Shown here piece after piece: positions 19,601 through 27,897 of a stretch of DNA of 40,253 nt. Location of the stretch: the NCBI GenBank assembly GCA_016218915.1, contig JACRCQ010000015.1, positions 1 through 40,253 on the forward strand. Reading direction: 5' to 3'. How positions within the stretch are numbered: the first letter of the stretch is position 1; each line of letters opens with the position of its first letter. The stretch is from Deltaproteobacteria bacterium (GTDB lineage: Bacteria > Myxococcota_A > Polyangia > Polyangiales > Polyangiaceae). A program made the position numbers and the translations under genes. Below the pieces are notes generated by a model. That model was not told the origin of the DNA and did not search any database. It saw nothing but the letters and a program-made list of their open reading frames with translations.

Positions 19601-21664
19601 TCAGCAATACCACCCTTCCAGAACCTGCTTCCTGAGCTCACCGGGATCACCGGTCGGAGCTTGGCACGTCCCGAATCTGCACACGTAGGCGGTCGGCTTG
19701 CCCCCTTGGGCGATCTTGCCTTGCGTGGGCGCAAGCAGGGCGCGATCAGCTTCCTCTGGCCCGGCGTCCGGCACCTGGAGCAGCACGACATGCGGCGCAG
19801 CCAGCTCGCGTACCGTGCGCGCGAGCGCTTGTCCGTCCCCTGCAATGACCACTTCCTGGTAGGGCCCCAGCCAGCGCAAGGCAGCGTCGGCCCACCACGC
19901 CATGTCCATACCCATGGTGCGAATCGACTGCGCGTTGGCCCGAAGCGCCTCCTCGGACAGCGTCCGGTAGCGCTGATCGCCTGTGAGCGCAGCGAGCCGC
20001 AGCATGCACTGGAGCATCATGGCTTGCCCTGACGGCTCCACCGAATCGTGCGCCGTGACCTTGCGCCCCAGAGGCGCATGCGCGCTGCTGCTCGTGAGGT
20101 AGAAGCCTCCTGCGGGATGGCTGAACTGATCGAGCACATGGTCGACCAGCTCGCGCGCCCGTTGAACGTGCAGCACCTCGCCTGTCGCCTGGTGCAGCTC
20201 GAGCAGCCCCCATGCGAGGAACGCGTAGTCGTCGAGGATTCCCTCGCCTGTCGTGACTCCACCGTTGGAGGCGCGCACCAGCGTCCCGTCGTTCTTGCGA
20301 TGCGTGCTCCACAGGAATGCAGCGGTCCGGAGCGCCGCCGGCAGCCACGTGGCGCCCCCGAGCAGCGAATGCGCCTGGGCAAATGCTGCGAGGGCCAGGC
20401 CGTTCCACGAGGTGACCACCTTCCGGTCGCGCGCTGGTGGCGTGCGCGACGCGCGTGCCTGCAGCAGCGCAGGGCGCCATCGATCGAAGAGCGCTGCGAC
20501 CTCGTCTGCACTTCGATCGAATCGTCGGGCCACCGCCTGGGGATCAGCCCGAAGCGTCAGCACGTTGCTCCCCTCGAAGTTGCCTTCGACGGTGGCACCC
20601 AGGAGCATGGCGAGCGCAGGTCCGTCCTTGGCGCCTGCCACCTGCTCGATCTGCGCAGGCGTCCATGCGTAGTACTCGCCCTCCTTGCCCGCATTGTCGG
20701 CGTCCCAGCTCGCGCTGAATCCTCCCGCCTCCTCGGCCATGTCCCGGAGCAGGAATTCGAGGGTGTCGCGTGCGATCCCGGCGTACCTCTCGCTCGCGAA
20801 CGCGCACGAGGCCTCGAGGTACAAGCTCGCCATCTGCGCGTTGTCGTAGAGCATCTTCTCGAAGTGCGGCACGAGCCAGATCGGATCCACGGTGTACCGG
20901 TGGAATCCTCCGCCCACCTGATCGCGCAGTCCGCCGGCTGCCATCGCATCGAGCGTGTGACGGACGCGGGTGGCCGCGGCCTCGTCGCCCGTCTTGCGGT
21001 AGTGGTGCAGCAGGAAGGCCCAGCGCAGGGGAGTCGGGAACTTCTGGCGGGCCCTGAATCCGCCGTATCGCTCGTCGTAGGCTTCCTTGCCTTGACGGGC
21101 CACTTCGCGCACGAGCTCCTCGGTCACCGGGGCCTCGACGGGCTGTGCAGGACCGCTCGCAATCGCTCGAGCCAGATCGTGCCCCTGCTGCTCGACATCC
21201 TGCCGCCGGGTCCCGAACACCTCGTGGATCCGCTCCGCGAGCGACAGGAATGCGTCGTGCGGGAAGTACGTGCCACCGAAGAACGGCTGCAAGGAAGGGG
21301 TGAGGAAGACGGTCATGGGCCACCCGCCTCCCCCGGTCAGGAGCTGCACGGCGTCCATGTAGATCGCGTCCAGGTCAGGACGCTCCTCGCGATCGACCTT
21401 GATGCTGACGAAGTGCTCGTTCATGAACGCGGCGACGTCGTCGTGCTCGAAGACCTCGTGCTCCATCACGTGACACCAGTGGCAAGACGCGTATCCGATC
21501 GACAGGAAGATGGGTTTGTCCTCTTCGACCGCGCGCTTGAGGGACTCTTCGTTCCAAGGGTGCCAGTCGATCGGGTTGTGGGCGTGCTGTCGGAGGTACA
21601 GCGAGCCCTCTTCGGACAAGTGGTTGCCGTTCTTCCGGATCTCTTCAGGGGAGCGCAAGGACAT
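19601..21664 (-). CDS. Thioredoxin-domain protein of YyaL/DUF255 (SPATA20) family
   Basis: The protein has 687 residues, the usual family length. The N-terminal thioredoxin-like DUF255 domain starts NHLSEEGSLYLRQHAHNPIDW and contains IGYASCHWCHVMEHEVF with the Cys61-His-Trp-Cys64 pair, followed by IKVDREERPDLDAIYM and GGGGWPMTVFLTP. The C-terminal 450 residues are an alpha/alpha-barrel like N-acylglucosamine 2-epimerase or glycosidases (for example GGFHRYTVDPIWLVPHFEKM). Members occur from bacteria to humans (SPATA20) and their biochemical role is not settled. There is no signal peptide, so it is cytoplasmic. Its stop lies one base from the stop of the convergent MYXO-CTERM gene. The ATG at 21664 has AAGAG-like sequence only weakly upstream, but the family N-terminus fits. 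Confidence 0.95.
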   Translation of the reverse strand: MSLRSPEEIRKNGNHLSEEGSLYLRQHAHNPIDWHPWNEESLKRAVEEDKPIFLSIGYASCHWCHVMEHEVFEHDDVAAFMNEHFVSIKVDREERPDLDAIYMDAVQLLTGGGGWPMTVFLTPSLQPFFGGTYFPHDAFLSLAERIHEVFGTRRQDVEQQGHDLARAIASGPAQPVEAPVTEELVREVARQGKEAYDERYGGFRARQKFPTPLRWAFLLHHYRKTGDEAAATRVRHTLDAMAAGGLRDQVGGGFHRYTVDPIWLVPHFEKMLYDNAQMASLYLEASCAFASERYAGIARDTLEFLLRDMAEEAGGFSASWDADNAGKEGEYYAWTPAQIEQVAGAKDGPALAMLLGATVEGNFEGSNVLTLRADPQAVARRFDRSADEVAALFDRWRPALLQARASRTPPARDRKVVTSWNGLALAAFAQAHSLLGGATWLPAALRTAAFLWSTHRKNDGTLVRASNGGVTTGEGILDDYAFLAWGLLELHQATGEVLHVQRARELVDHVLDQFSHPAGGFYLTSSSAHAPLGRKVTAHDSVEPSGQAMMLQCMLRLAALTGDQRYRTLSEEALRANAQSIRTMGMDMAWWADAALRWLGPYQEVVIAGDGQALARTVRELAAPHVVLLQVPDAGPEEADRALLAPTQGKIAQGGKPTAYVCRFGTCQAPTGDPGELRKQVLEGWYC

Positions 21665-21711
21665 GCGAGAGCACTAGGGCCCGTGCTCGATCGTGTCCAG
21701 TGCGGGGCCAG

Positions 21712-22752
21712 CTAACAGCCGCAGTTGCAGCCGCTGGCGCACGCTGTGGACCACTTGCAGCTCGACAGGCACCATTGCCAGCTGTTGGTGCCGCAGCAGT
21801 GCCAGGTTTCGCCCTTGTTCCAGTTGCAGGTGTTTCCCGCCTTCAGCTGGCAGGCTCCCCACTTGCAGTCGTTGCCGCACACCTGGGTGCCGCAGCAAGC
21901 CGTGGTGCTTCCCAAGGTCGAGCACATGCAATCCGGACCCACTTCACCTGGCGTGCACTCGCCTCCGCCCGTGCACGCGCCGTAGGCGTCCCACTGGCAG
22001 TTCCAGTTGCACGTGCGCGACTTGGTGCCGCAGCCCCCGCAGTTGGCGGTCTCGGTCTCGCCGGTACCGCACACGCCTTCCCCGGTGCAGCTGCCGTAGG
22101 AGCCCCAGGTGCAGGTGTCGCTGCAGGTACGGGTCTTGGTGCCGCAGTTGCCGCAGACCTGCGAGTCGTTCTGGCCGATCATGCACTCGCCCTGGCCCTG
22201 GCAGGCGCCCCACGCAGGCCACTGGTTGTTGGCATCGCACGTCCGCGATCGGGTGCCGCAATTGCCGCAAGGCTCGGTCTGCGTATCGCCCTGGTTGCAC
22301 GGGCCGTTGTTCTGGCAGACGCCCCAGGCATCCCACTCGCACGCGCCGTTGCACGACCGTGTCTGGGTGCCATTGGTTCCGCAGTCCGTGGTCTCGGTCG
22401 CGCCTGCTTCGCAGACTCCTTCGCCCATGCACTGCATGGCGCCCCAGGTGCCGCCTTCGCACTTCTGGATCTGCATTCCGCACTTGCCGCAGGTGCCGTA
22501 CTGCTTCTCGTCGCCGTCCGTGCAGGTCCCGGTCGCGCCGGCATTGCCCGACCAACCGCCGCTGCCGCCTCCGGATTCGCCGCCGCTGCCCCCTTCGTTG
22601 GAGGAGCCGCCCCACGAAGTCTCAGGTTTTCCGCCCCCGTCCTGGAGGTGCACGTTGCTCGCGATCGCGTCGTCGGCGCCGGTTGCACAGCCACCGGAGC
22701 ACGCGAAAGCGGCCACCATGATCCCAACGACGAAGGAGGGCTTCTTGAACAC
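21712..22752 (-). CDS. Lipoprotein made of Trp/Cys-rich tandem modules
   Basis: The protein has 346 residues from a GTG at 22752 (VFKKPSFVVGIMVAAFACSGGC). An ATG at 22797 would only add residues before the signal peptide. The signal peptide ends in SGGC, a plausible lipidation site. After a Gly/Ser-rich linker (about 40-75) come about six modules of roughly 40 residues with the pattern C-G-x-C-G-T-(K/R)-(T/S)-R-T-C ... W-x-(A/S)-(W/Y)-G-x-C, for example CGNCGTKTRTC and QWPAWGACQG. The Trp-x-x-Trp/Tyr-Gly plus Cys pattern recalls thrombospondin type-1-like folds; whether the relation is real is unknown. A distinct Cys/Trp-rich end follows (WNKGETWHCCGTNSWQWC). Likely a disulfide-bonded surface protein. 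Confidence 0.82.
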   Translation of the reverse strand: MFKKPSFVVGIMVAAFACSGGCATGADDAIASNVHLQDGGGKPETSWGGSSNEGGSGGESGGGSGGWSGNAGATGTCTDGDEKQYGTCGKCGMQIQKCEGGTWGAMQCMGEGVCEAGATETTDCGTNGTQTRSCNGACEWDAWGVCQNNGPCNQGDTQTEPCGNCGTRSRTCDANNQWPAWGACQGQGECMIGQNDSQVCGNCGTKTRTCSDTCTWGSYGSCTGEGVCGTGETETANCGGCGTKSRTCNWNCQWDAYGACTGGGECTPGEVGPDCMCSTLGSTTACCGTQVCGNDCKWGACQLKAGNTCNWNKGETWHCCGTNSWQWCLSSCKWSTACASGCNCGC

Positions 22753-23238
22753 GTGTGCTGGAACATTGTAGCACCCTGGAGGGCGGCGCGACCGCATTTT
22801 GAGCCCCGGAACGACCACGGGAGGACACAAAGACTGATGTGCGTTGGGGGGATCGCCGGGCAGATCCGACGCGACCTGCCGGATGTTCCATCAGCGCGAT
22901 GTTGTCCATGGTTGAAGCAGCCGGCTGAAAGCCGGGGGCTGATGCAAGTCAGCTGCGCGGTTAGCCAAGCCCCCATTCGGGGCTGCTCCGGTCCGGAGCC
23001 CGGGTCTTCAAGCGATCCCTCGCGTGTCTCCCGCAAGCTCAGCTCGATCCGCGAGAGCCAAATCCCCTCCTGCTCTCCCTTTCTCCCTGTGAACATCTCT
23101 GCCCTGCAAGGTAGCCCCCTAGGGTATTCCGCGGGAGGAGCGCGCCCCGGGGCTTTGGTTGCGGCTGCGCCGCGCTGTGAACTCCGTGGTTCAATTCATG
23201 GCGGCCCGGCGTACCCTGGACCCCTGAGGACTTTTCTC
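22753..23238. other. Divergent intergenic region with structured segment and dispersed repeat
   Basis: These 486 bases lie between divergent lipoprotein genes. No convincing gene was found. At 22845-23000 several short inverted repeats lie close together: CCGGCT/AGCCGG (22921-22935), AGCCCC/GGGGCT (22968-22984) and GCTCCG/CGGAGC (22985-22999). A copy of the 100-bp repeat family, in reverse orientation, occupies 23025-23130. Promoters for both flanking genes should be here but were not recognised. Confidence 0.6.
23025..23130 (-). repeat. About 100-bp dispersed repeat, diverged copy
   Basis: Read on the minus strand, it runs CCCTAGGGGGCTACCTTGCA, then GTTCACAGGGAG, then GGGGATTT, then CTTGCGGGAGAC. 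The same blocks occur in the same order and similar spacing at 35819-36048 and 37366-37458. Identity outside the blocks is lower, so this is an old copy. Confidence 0.75.
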
Positions 23239-24954
23239 ATGCGGTCCGACGTTGCCCTTACGAGAACGATGGCCCTGTTGCGCAAGCTCGTTGGTCTGCT
23301 CGCAATCGCCACCCTGGTATCGTGCCGGAACGCTGCAGCGCCGCAGCCAGCGCCGGACAGCGGGACCGCTGCTCAGCCCGCTCCTGCCCCGGCTCCTGAT
23401 CCCGCTGAGCTCGAATCGAGAGCCTGCGCGAAAAGAATCGACGAGCTTCGCGCCGAGCCAGCACAGCCCGGTGCTCCGGAGTTCGACAAACAGCGCCAGC
23501 ACGTGCTCGGACGTGCCCGCGGCGAGCCGATGGTGTTCATCCGAGAGCCGGCACGAGTGGCTGCGGACAGCATTCCAGACAAGATCCGCTCCTCGTTCGA
23601 CCTGCTGCTCAAGGGGCCGCCAGGCGGCAGGATCGTGCAGGTCGCCAAACGTCATGAGCGCGCTGCCGCCACCCTTCGCCAGCTCATGCTGCGAGACGGG
23701 TACGTGTACTCGCCTGACCCGCACGACGCGCTCGCGCTGGTCAACACCCTTCGCATCGCCGACTTGTTCGACGAGCCCGAGATCTGGCTCATGCGGCGCG
23801 CTGCAACCGTGCGTCTGATGAGGTCGCCTGCGAGCGGAGCCAAGTGCACGGTCGCCACCTGCCCGCCCTCCATGATCGAGTACCGGTACGCAGAGGGTCC
23901 GAGGCAGGGGCGGGCCGTGGACCTGCTGTTCGGGGATCGGTTCGCCTTGACCGAAGCCGAGCTCGCCCAGCCGCTGCATCGCGACCTGCGGGCGGTTGCA
24001 GCAGAGCACGGGTTCGCCAGGGCGCGCATCGTGCACGCCACGGATCGAGCCCTGGTCGTGGACCTGCGCTACGGCGAGAAGTGGTTCCCCGCGATCCTCG
24101 ATTCCAAGGGCGCGGCGCTCACGCTGTCGTGCATCTCCGCCGATGCGCCCGGCAGGGAAGCGCTGCAGGCGTGGAAGCGGGCCAATGCCTCGCGCATCGA
24201 GGCCAACCTGCGGATCGAGCGAGCGCTCGACGAGCAGCTCGACGAGGCGCTTCGATTCGATCGACCCGAAGGGGTGAAGCACGCGGAGCTGGACGGCAAG
24301 ATGCGTCCGGTCTGGTACGACGCGTATCGTCGCAAGCAGCCGTATTTCTCCTACGACGACGTGTCGTATCCGGTCTGGGACGCCAAGGGGCGGGCCTGGC
24401 CGCCGCAGGTGTGCGTGGATCTGGTGCTGGACACGTTCGAGCGGGCCTCAGGAACGTGGTTCACGAGCAAGCCTGACGAGCCGAAGCGGGTGGTGGGCGG
24501 GCTCGACTTCGATGCCTACGGCATCCCGAACCGTCGGGCAGTGCTCGCGTTCGAGCTGTTCGCCAAGTCCAAGCCTGACCTGTTCGAGACCACGCGTTTC
24601 CAGGGGGCTGAGCGGATACCGTTCAGCGAGCGCGCGAAGTTCTTCGACTACCTGGTGGAGCACGCGGACGAGTTCCACCCTGCGGACGTGGTAGCGATTC
24701 AGGGGCGGAAGAAGGACGGGCTGATCCACCAGCACGCGATCCTGATCGAGAGCCTGGACCCGATCACGGGATTTGCGTACGGGCTGGCTGACCAGATGAA
24801 GCGTCCGCGGCGGCGCACCTGGGAAGGGATCATGGCAGAGGCCCCGCTTCGAAGCCTGCTGTACCGGGTTCACCCCACGGACCGGGTTTTTGAAGCGATC
24901 GTGGGCAAGGCCAGCGGCAAGGCTGAGCCGGTCCAGGCAACGAGCGGGTTGTAG
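23239..24954 (+). CDS. Lipoprotein with possible Cys/His (DUF1287/NlpC-P60-like) domain
   Basis: The protein has 571 residues from the ATG at 23239. The frame is open much further left but carries no signal there, while this start precedes a signal peptide with lipobox LVSC (LVGLLAIATLVSC). A Pro/Ala-rich linker follows. The middle (about 150-330) is helical and not recognised. In the C-terminal third, WYDAYRRKQPYFSYDD, then WPPQVCVDLVLDTFERA with Cys392, then KDGLIHQHAILIES with His497/His499 follow the order of a papain-like Cys-His hydrolase. They recall DUF1287, which has 'GVCTDVV' at the Cys. This is inference. If correct, it would be an envelope amidase or peptidase. The next gene starts 60 bases downstream on the same strand. 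Confidence 0.75.
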   Translation: MRSDVALTRTMALLRKLVGLLAIATLVSCRNAAAPQPAPDSGTAAQPAPAPAPDPAELESRACAKRIDELRAEPAQPGAPEFDKQRQHVLGRARGEPMVFIREPARVAADSIPDKIRSSFDLLLKGPPGGRIVQVAKRHERAAATLRQLMLRDGYVYSPDPHDALALVNTLRIADLFDEPEIWLMRRAATVRLMRSPASGAKCTVATCPPSMIEYRYAEGPRQGRAVDLLFGDRFALTEAELAQPLHRDLRAVAAEHGFARARIVHATDRALVVDLRYGEKWFPAILDSKGAALTLSCISADAPGREALQAWKRANASRIEANLRIERALDEQLDEALRFDRPEGVKHAELDGKMRPVWYDAYRRKQPYFSYDDVSYPVWDAKGRAWPPQVCVDLVLDTFERASGTWFTSKPDEPKRVVGGLDFDAYGIPNRRAVLAFELFAKSKPDLFETTRFQGAERIPFSERAKFFDYLVEHADEFHPADVVAIQGRKKDGLIHQHAILIESLDPITGFAYGLADQMKRPRRRTWEGIMAEAPLRSLLYRVHPTDRVFEAIVGKASGKAEPVQATSGL

Positions 24955-25014
24955 CGCGCGCCGGGACATGCGATCCCTGTCACCAACTGAGCGTCTGTCT
25001 GGTAGGATTACGGC

Positions 25015-26202
25015 GTGCTCGCTTCTGACCGAGCTTTTTGGATTTGCAGCCGCGTGGCTGCAGGCTGTGCATTCGCGGTCGCGATGGCGTTCGTGTTGTC
25101 GCCGAGCGCTTGCCTGCTGACGGTCTCGCTCGACGGCCTAGCGGACGGGGAGCTTCCGGTGGACGCGGGCGTTGGTGGTGGTGGCGGCACCGGCGGGACG
25201 AGCGGGTGCAAGGTCGGGTTCGCGGACTGCAACACGGACAGCGTGTGCGAGACGAATATCGCGTCGGACAAGTTGAACTGCGGGACGTGCAACCACAGCT
25301 GCCAGGGGTCCACATGCACGGGCGGTCGTTGTGATCCCGTCCTCCTTGCGAGCGGCAACTCACCTGTCGCGTTGGCGCAGGACGACACCTACATCTACTG
25401 GGCCGACAAGGGCACGAGCGACATAAAAAGGTATCGGAAGGACAATTCCGGGCAGGTCGATCCCCTTGCAACCGGGCAGGCGAATCCCACAGATATCGCG
25501 GTCGACGACACGAACGTGTACTGGAGCCTCGCGTCTGGCACGGTGACTTCGACCACCAAGGTGCCAGGCGGGGTGCCAAAGAATCTGGCGACCCAGCAAT
25601 CGCCGCTCGCGATCGCGCTCGACGGCACCAGCATCTACTGGGTCAACGGCACTTCCGGATCGGTGGAGAAGGCTCCGAAGGCCGGAGGGACCAAGACCAC
25701 GCTCGCGAGCGGCGTGATGGGACCCAGCGACATTGCAGTGGGCGGCTCCGATGTCTATTTCATCGCTTTTGGCGAATCAAAGCTCAAGAAGGTTTCCACC
25801 AGTGGCGGGACGCCAACCGATGTCGCGACGGGTCTGCACAACCCGTTGTCGATAGTCCTCGACGGCACGTACATCTACCTGGCGGAGCAGGGGACAGACG
25901 CGGAAAGCTTCGCGGATGGTGCCATATCGCGAATCACGCGAGCGACGGTCAACAAGGAAGTCCTCGCTCCCATGCAGGGAGCTCCCCACAGCGTGGCCGT
26001 GGCGCCGAAGTCCGACTACGCCTACTGGGGCCTTTTCAACAACCAGATCGTGATGGCTGTTCAGCTCCCGCCAGCGGGCCAAGCTGCACCGTCTGCAGTC
26101 TCGATCGCAACTGAGCTCGCCGGCTCGGCGATCTCCGTCCTTGCAGACGACAAAGCCGTGTACTGGATATCGGGCGCGAACATCGTCAAGGTCGCGCGCT
26201 GA
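25015..26202 (+). CDS. Lipoprotein with beta-propeller domain
   Basis: The protein has 395 residues from a GTG at 25015. An ATG at 25084 is an alternative but would shorten the signal peptide. The signal segment (VAAGCAFAVAMAFVLSPSAC) is followed by LLTVSLDGLADG, a phrase I associate with myxobacterial lipoproteins. Next is a Gly linker and a Cys motif (LNCGTCNHSCQGSTC). Residues about 110-395 contain at least six propeller-like blades with D-x-x-x-(I/V)-Y-W, such as DDTYIYWADKGTSDI, DDTNVYWSLASG, DGTSIYWVNGTSG and DDKAVYWISGANI. This is the DUF5050/NHL-like 'YW' propeller type. No enzyme site is visible. Likely outer-membrane-associated, function unknown. Confidence 0.85.
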   Translation: MLASDRAFWICSRVAAGCAFAVAMAFVLSPSACLLTVSLDGLADGELPVDAGVGGGGGTGGTSGCKVGFADCNTDSVCETNIASDKLNCGTCNHSCQGSTCTGGRCDPVLLASGNSPVALAQDDTYIYWADKGTSDIKRYRKDNSGQVDPLATGQANPTDIAVDDTNVYWSLASGTVTSTTKVPGGVPKNLATQQSPLAIALDGTSIYWVNGTSGSVEKAPKAGGTKTTLASGVMGPSDIAVGGSDVYFIAFGESKLKKVSTSGGTPTDVATGLHNPLSIVLDGTYIYLAEQGTDAESFADGAISRITRATVNKEVLAPMQGAPHSVAVAPKSDYAYWGLFNNQIVMAVQLPPAGQAAPSAVSIATELAGSAISVLADDKAVYWISGANIVKVAR

Positions 26203-26239
26203 TTGACACACCCTCGCATTCAAGGCACACCGAGGCGCG

Positions 26240-26638
26240 ATGCAGCTCCCTCTTCCCGCAATTGACGCGCCTGCTGCTGCGCCAGATGCGCCGACCGCTG
26301 CGAACGATGCGCCCGCTCCGCCGGTGCGCTACTCCAAGCTCGCGATCGTGTCCGGCTACCTCGGGATCGTGCCCTTTGCCTGGGCGTTCTTCCTGTTCCC
26401 CTACGCCTACAGCAAGTTCCCTGCGTGGATGGGGTGGAAGTGGATCGGCATCACCTGCGCCCTGACCGTGGGCATCGGTATGCTCCCCGCATTGATCACC
26501 GCGATCCTGGGGCACCGACGCATCCGTCGCGACCCGGGGCGACAAGGCATGAGCCACGTCTGGTTCGCCTACGTCGCCTGCTTCATGGTCTTCGGCGTTC
26601 TGGTGACCGCCCTGATCTTGCAGGTAGTGCGGAAGTAG
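26240..26638 (+). CDS. Small DUF4190-like membrane protein
   Basis: The protein has 132 residues. An Ala/Pro/Asp-rich N-terminus (1-30) is followed by three membrane helices: LAIVSGYLGIVPFAWAFFLF, IGITCALTVGIGMLPALITA and VWFAYVACFMVFGVLVTALI. Between helices 2 and 3, AILGHRRIRRDPGRQG matches the 'iLGHia..rI.r...r.G' loop of DUF4190 proteins. Such proteins are common in Actinobacteria and Myxobacteria, with no defined function. The ATG at 26240 is 37 bases after the stop of the propeller lipoprotein, so they may share a transcript. Confidence 0.75.
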   Translation: MQLPLPAIDAPAAAPDAPTAANDAPAPPVRYSKLAIVSGYLGIVPFAWAFFLFPYAYSKFPAWMGWKWIGITCALTVGIGMLPALITAILGHRRIRRDPGRQGMSHVWFAYVACFMVFGVLVTALILQVVRK

Positions 26639-26664
26639 GGGCTCGGACCCGCGAGCGTCGTCGT

Positions 26665-26689
26665 GGAGCCGCGAGCGTGAGCGAGCGGG
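26665..26689 (+). repeat. Intergenic copy of the 25-bp repeat found in scpB
   Basis: It matches the scpB units base for base over the first 13 and last 10 positions, with GTGA where scpB has GTAA. It lies outside any gene. A partial second unit (GCGAGCGTCGTCG, from 26651) precedes it. Confidence 0.9.
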
Positions 26690-26837
26690 CAACTAACGCG
26701 AGGGTACGGCCGGGGCACGTCTTTTGTGGCGCACCCGTGTCCTGGAAGAAGCGTCAGGGTGAACCCTGCCGCCGATGCAAGGCAGGGCGCTCCCTCCAAG
26801 CCGCTGCGGCTTGAACATCGAAGCTCTCGTTGCACCA

Positions 26838-26864
26838 GCGGCCGCCTTGAGGCGGCCGCGTTTT
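26838..26864 (+). terminator. Likely terminator between convergent genes
   Basis: A perfect 9-bp stem, GCGGCCGCC (26838-26846) with 26851-26859 and a TTGA loop, is followed on the plus strand by GTTTTC. It is about 200 bases after the DUF4190-like stop and 43 before the opposing stop. It can serve plus-strand transcripts; on the minus strand there is no T run. Confidence 0.6.
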
Positions 26865-26901
26865 CAAGGCGTTCCCTTGAGGCCGGGCGGCGTCGACACC
26901 T

Positions 26902-27876
26902 CTAGTCCGAGCAGCACCTGAACCCGACGTTCGGAGCCGTCGTGGTACGCGGCAAGGAGCTGTCGACCGCGCAATCGAGCGCGTTGCTGTTGTTGGTGTA
27001 GGACCCCCCTCGAATGCGGCACAGATTGCCTGTGTCGCAGGAGTCCTCCCACTCCCAGACGTTGCCGCTCATGTCGAACAGCCCGGGGTACGCGCCCTGG
27101 CAATTGCTCGCCTGCCCGGCGCCCAGCTTGTCCCCTGCACCGTAGTCAGCGCCGTTGCAGTTCGTCCCCACGTACGAGCTTCCATACGGGAAGGTCTTCA
27201 CCCCGCCCCCGGTGCATGCCTTGTACCACTGGCTCTTGGCAGCATCCATGTAGTCGGCGTACGCGTTCTCGCCGCCGTTGATCTTGCCGCACAGCCGCTT
27301 CTTGGCCCAGATGCAGAACGCGTAGGCGTCGCACCAGTCCACGTACGACACCGGGTAGCTGTCCTTGCCCGTGACCGGCCAGTCTTTGCTGGGCGCAAAC
27401 GACGCGTTTCCAGAGCAGGCCGCGATCTGGTTGGACAGCTTCGGGTTGGTCGCCAGCCATGCAGCGTACTGCTCGTTGGTCACCTCGATGCTGTCGATCC
27501 GCTGGCCGCCCATCGGGATCGTCGCAACCGTGGGGCACGTTCCGCAGCCTGCCTGGTCGCACACCGTGCAAGGGCCGGCCTCGATCGCCGCCTCCTCGAA
27601 CTTGGGATCGGTCACAGGATCCCCGACCACGTCGTTCACCGGCTTGTCGCCCGAAGTGTCGGGAGGGGAATCGACCGAGCTGTCTGACGACGCCTCTTCC
27701 GAAGCGTCGTCCCCGGGTTCATCACCCACCGCAGCGTCCTCTCCGGCTTCTTCAGGCACCTGGAACGGGTCGTATCCAGAGGGGTTGCCTTGCGCGCAGG
27801 CCACGCCGAAGACACCCCCGCAGGTCAACAGCAGGCAGGATGTAAGAAGGATCGAGGACGCAGATCGCATAGGCAT
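26902..27876 (-). CDS. FGE/SUMF1-fold lipoprotein, catalytic cysteines not conserved
   Basis: The protein has 324 residues. A signal peptide with lipobox GVAC (LLLTCGGVFGVAC) is followed by an acidic Asp/Glu/Ser linker (about 30-95) and a C-type-lectin-like formylglycine-generating enzyme domain: VTNEQYAAWLATNP, YPVSYVDWCDAYAFCIWAKKRL, DMSGNVWEW, CRIRGGSYTNNSN and VGFRC. True FGE needs two catalytic Cys a few residues after RGGS. Here those positions read TNNSNAL, so the protein is probably a non-enzymatic member, as many bacterial 'SUMF1 family' surface proteins are. It starts 22 bases after the stop of the upstream minus-strand MYXO-CTERM gene, so both may be one transcript. Inference: a surface binding protein. 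Confidence 0.9.
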   Translation of the reverse strand: MPMRSASSILLTSCLLLTCGGVFGVACAQGNPSGYDPFQVPEEAGEDAAVGDEPGDDASEEASSDSSVDSPPDTSGDKPVNDVVGDPVTDPKFEEAAIEAGPCTVCDQAGCGTCPTVATIPMGGQRIDSIEVTNEQYAAWLATNPKLSNQIAACSGNASFAPSKDWPVTGKDSYPVSYVDWCDAYAFCIWAKKRLCGKINGGENAYADYMDAAKSQWYKACTGGGVKTFPYGSSYVGTNCNGADYGAGDKLGAGQASNCQGAYPGLFDMSGNVWEWEDSCDTGNLCRIRGGSYTNNSNALDCAVDSSLPRTTTAPNVGFRCCSD

Positions 27877-27897
27877 GCCAAGAATAGTCGCGTTGGT

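Larger units (their letters stand above)
26639..26901. other. Convergent intergenic region with 25-bp repeat and hairpin
   Basis: These 263 bases lie between convergent stops. They hold one copy of the 25-bp repeat shared with scpB (26665-26689) and a strong hairpin (26838-26859). No gene. Confidence 0.7.

Noticed and set aside
20048..21715. Plus-strand 555-residue open frame
   Set aside because: It is antisense to the YyaL-type gene, which has full family motifs.
21700..23238. Upstream extension of the lipoprotein gene that starts at 23239
   Set aside because: The extended frame crosses the antisense Cys-rich gene and a non-coding repeat; the signal peptide marks the start at 23239.
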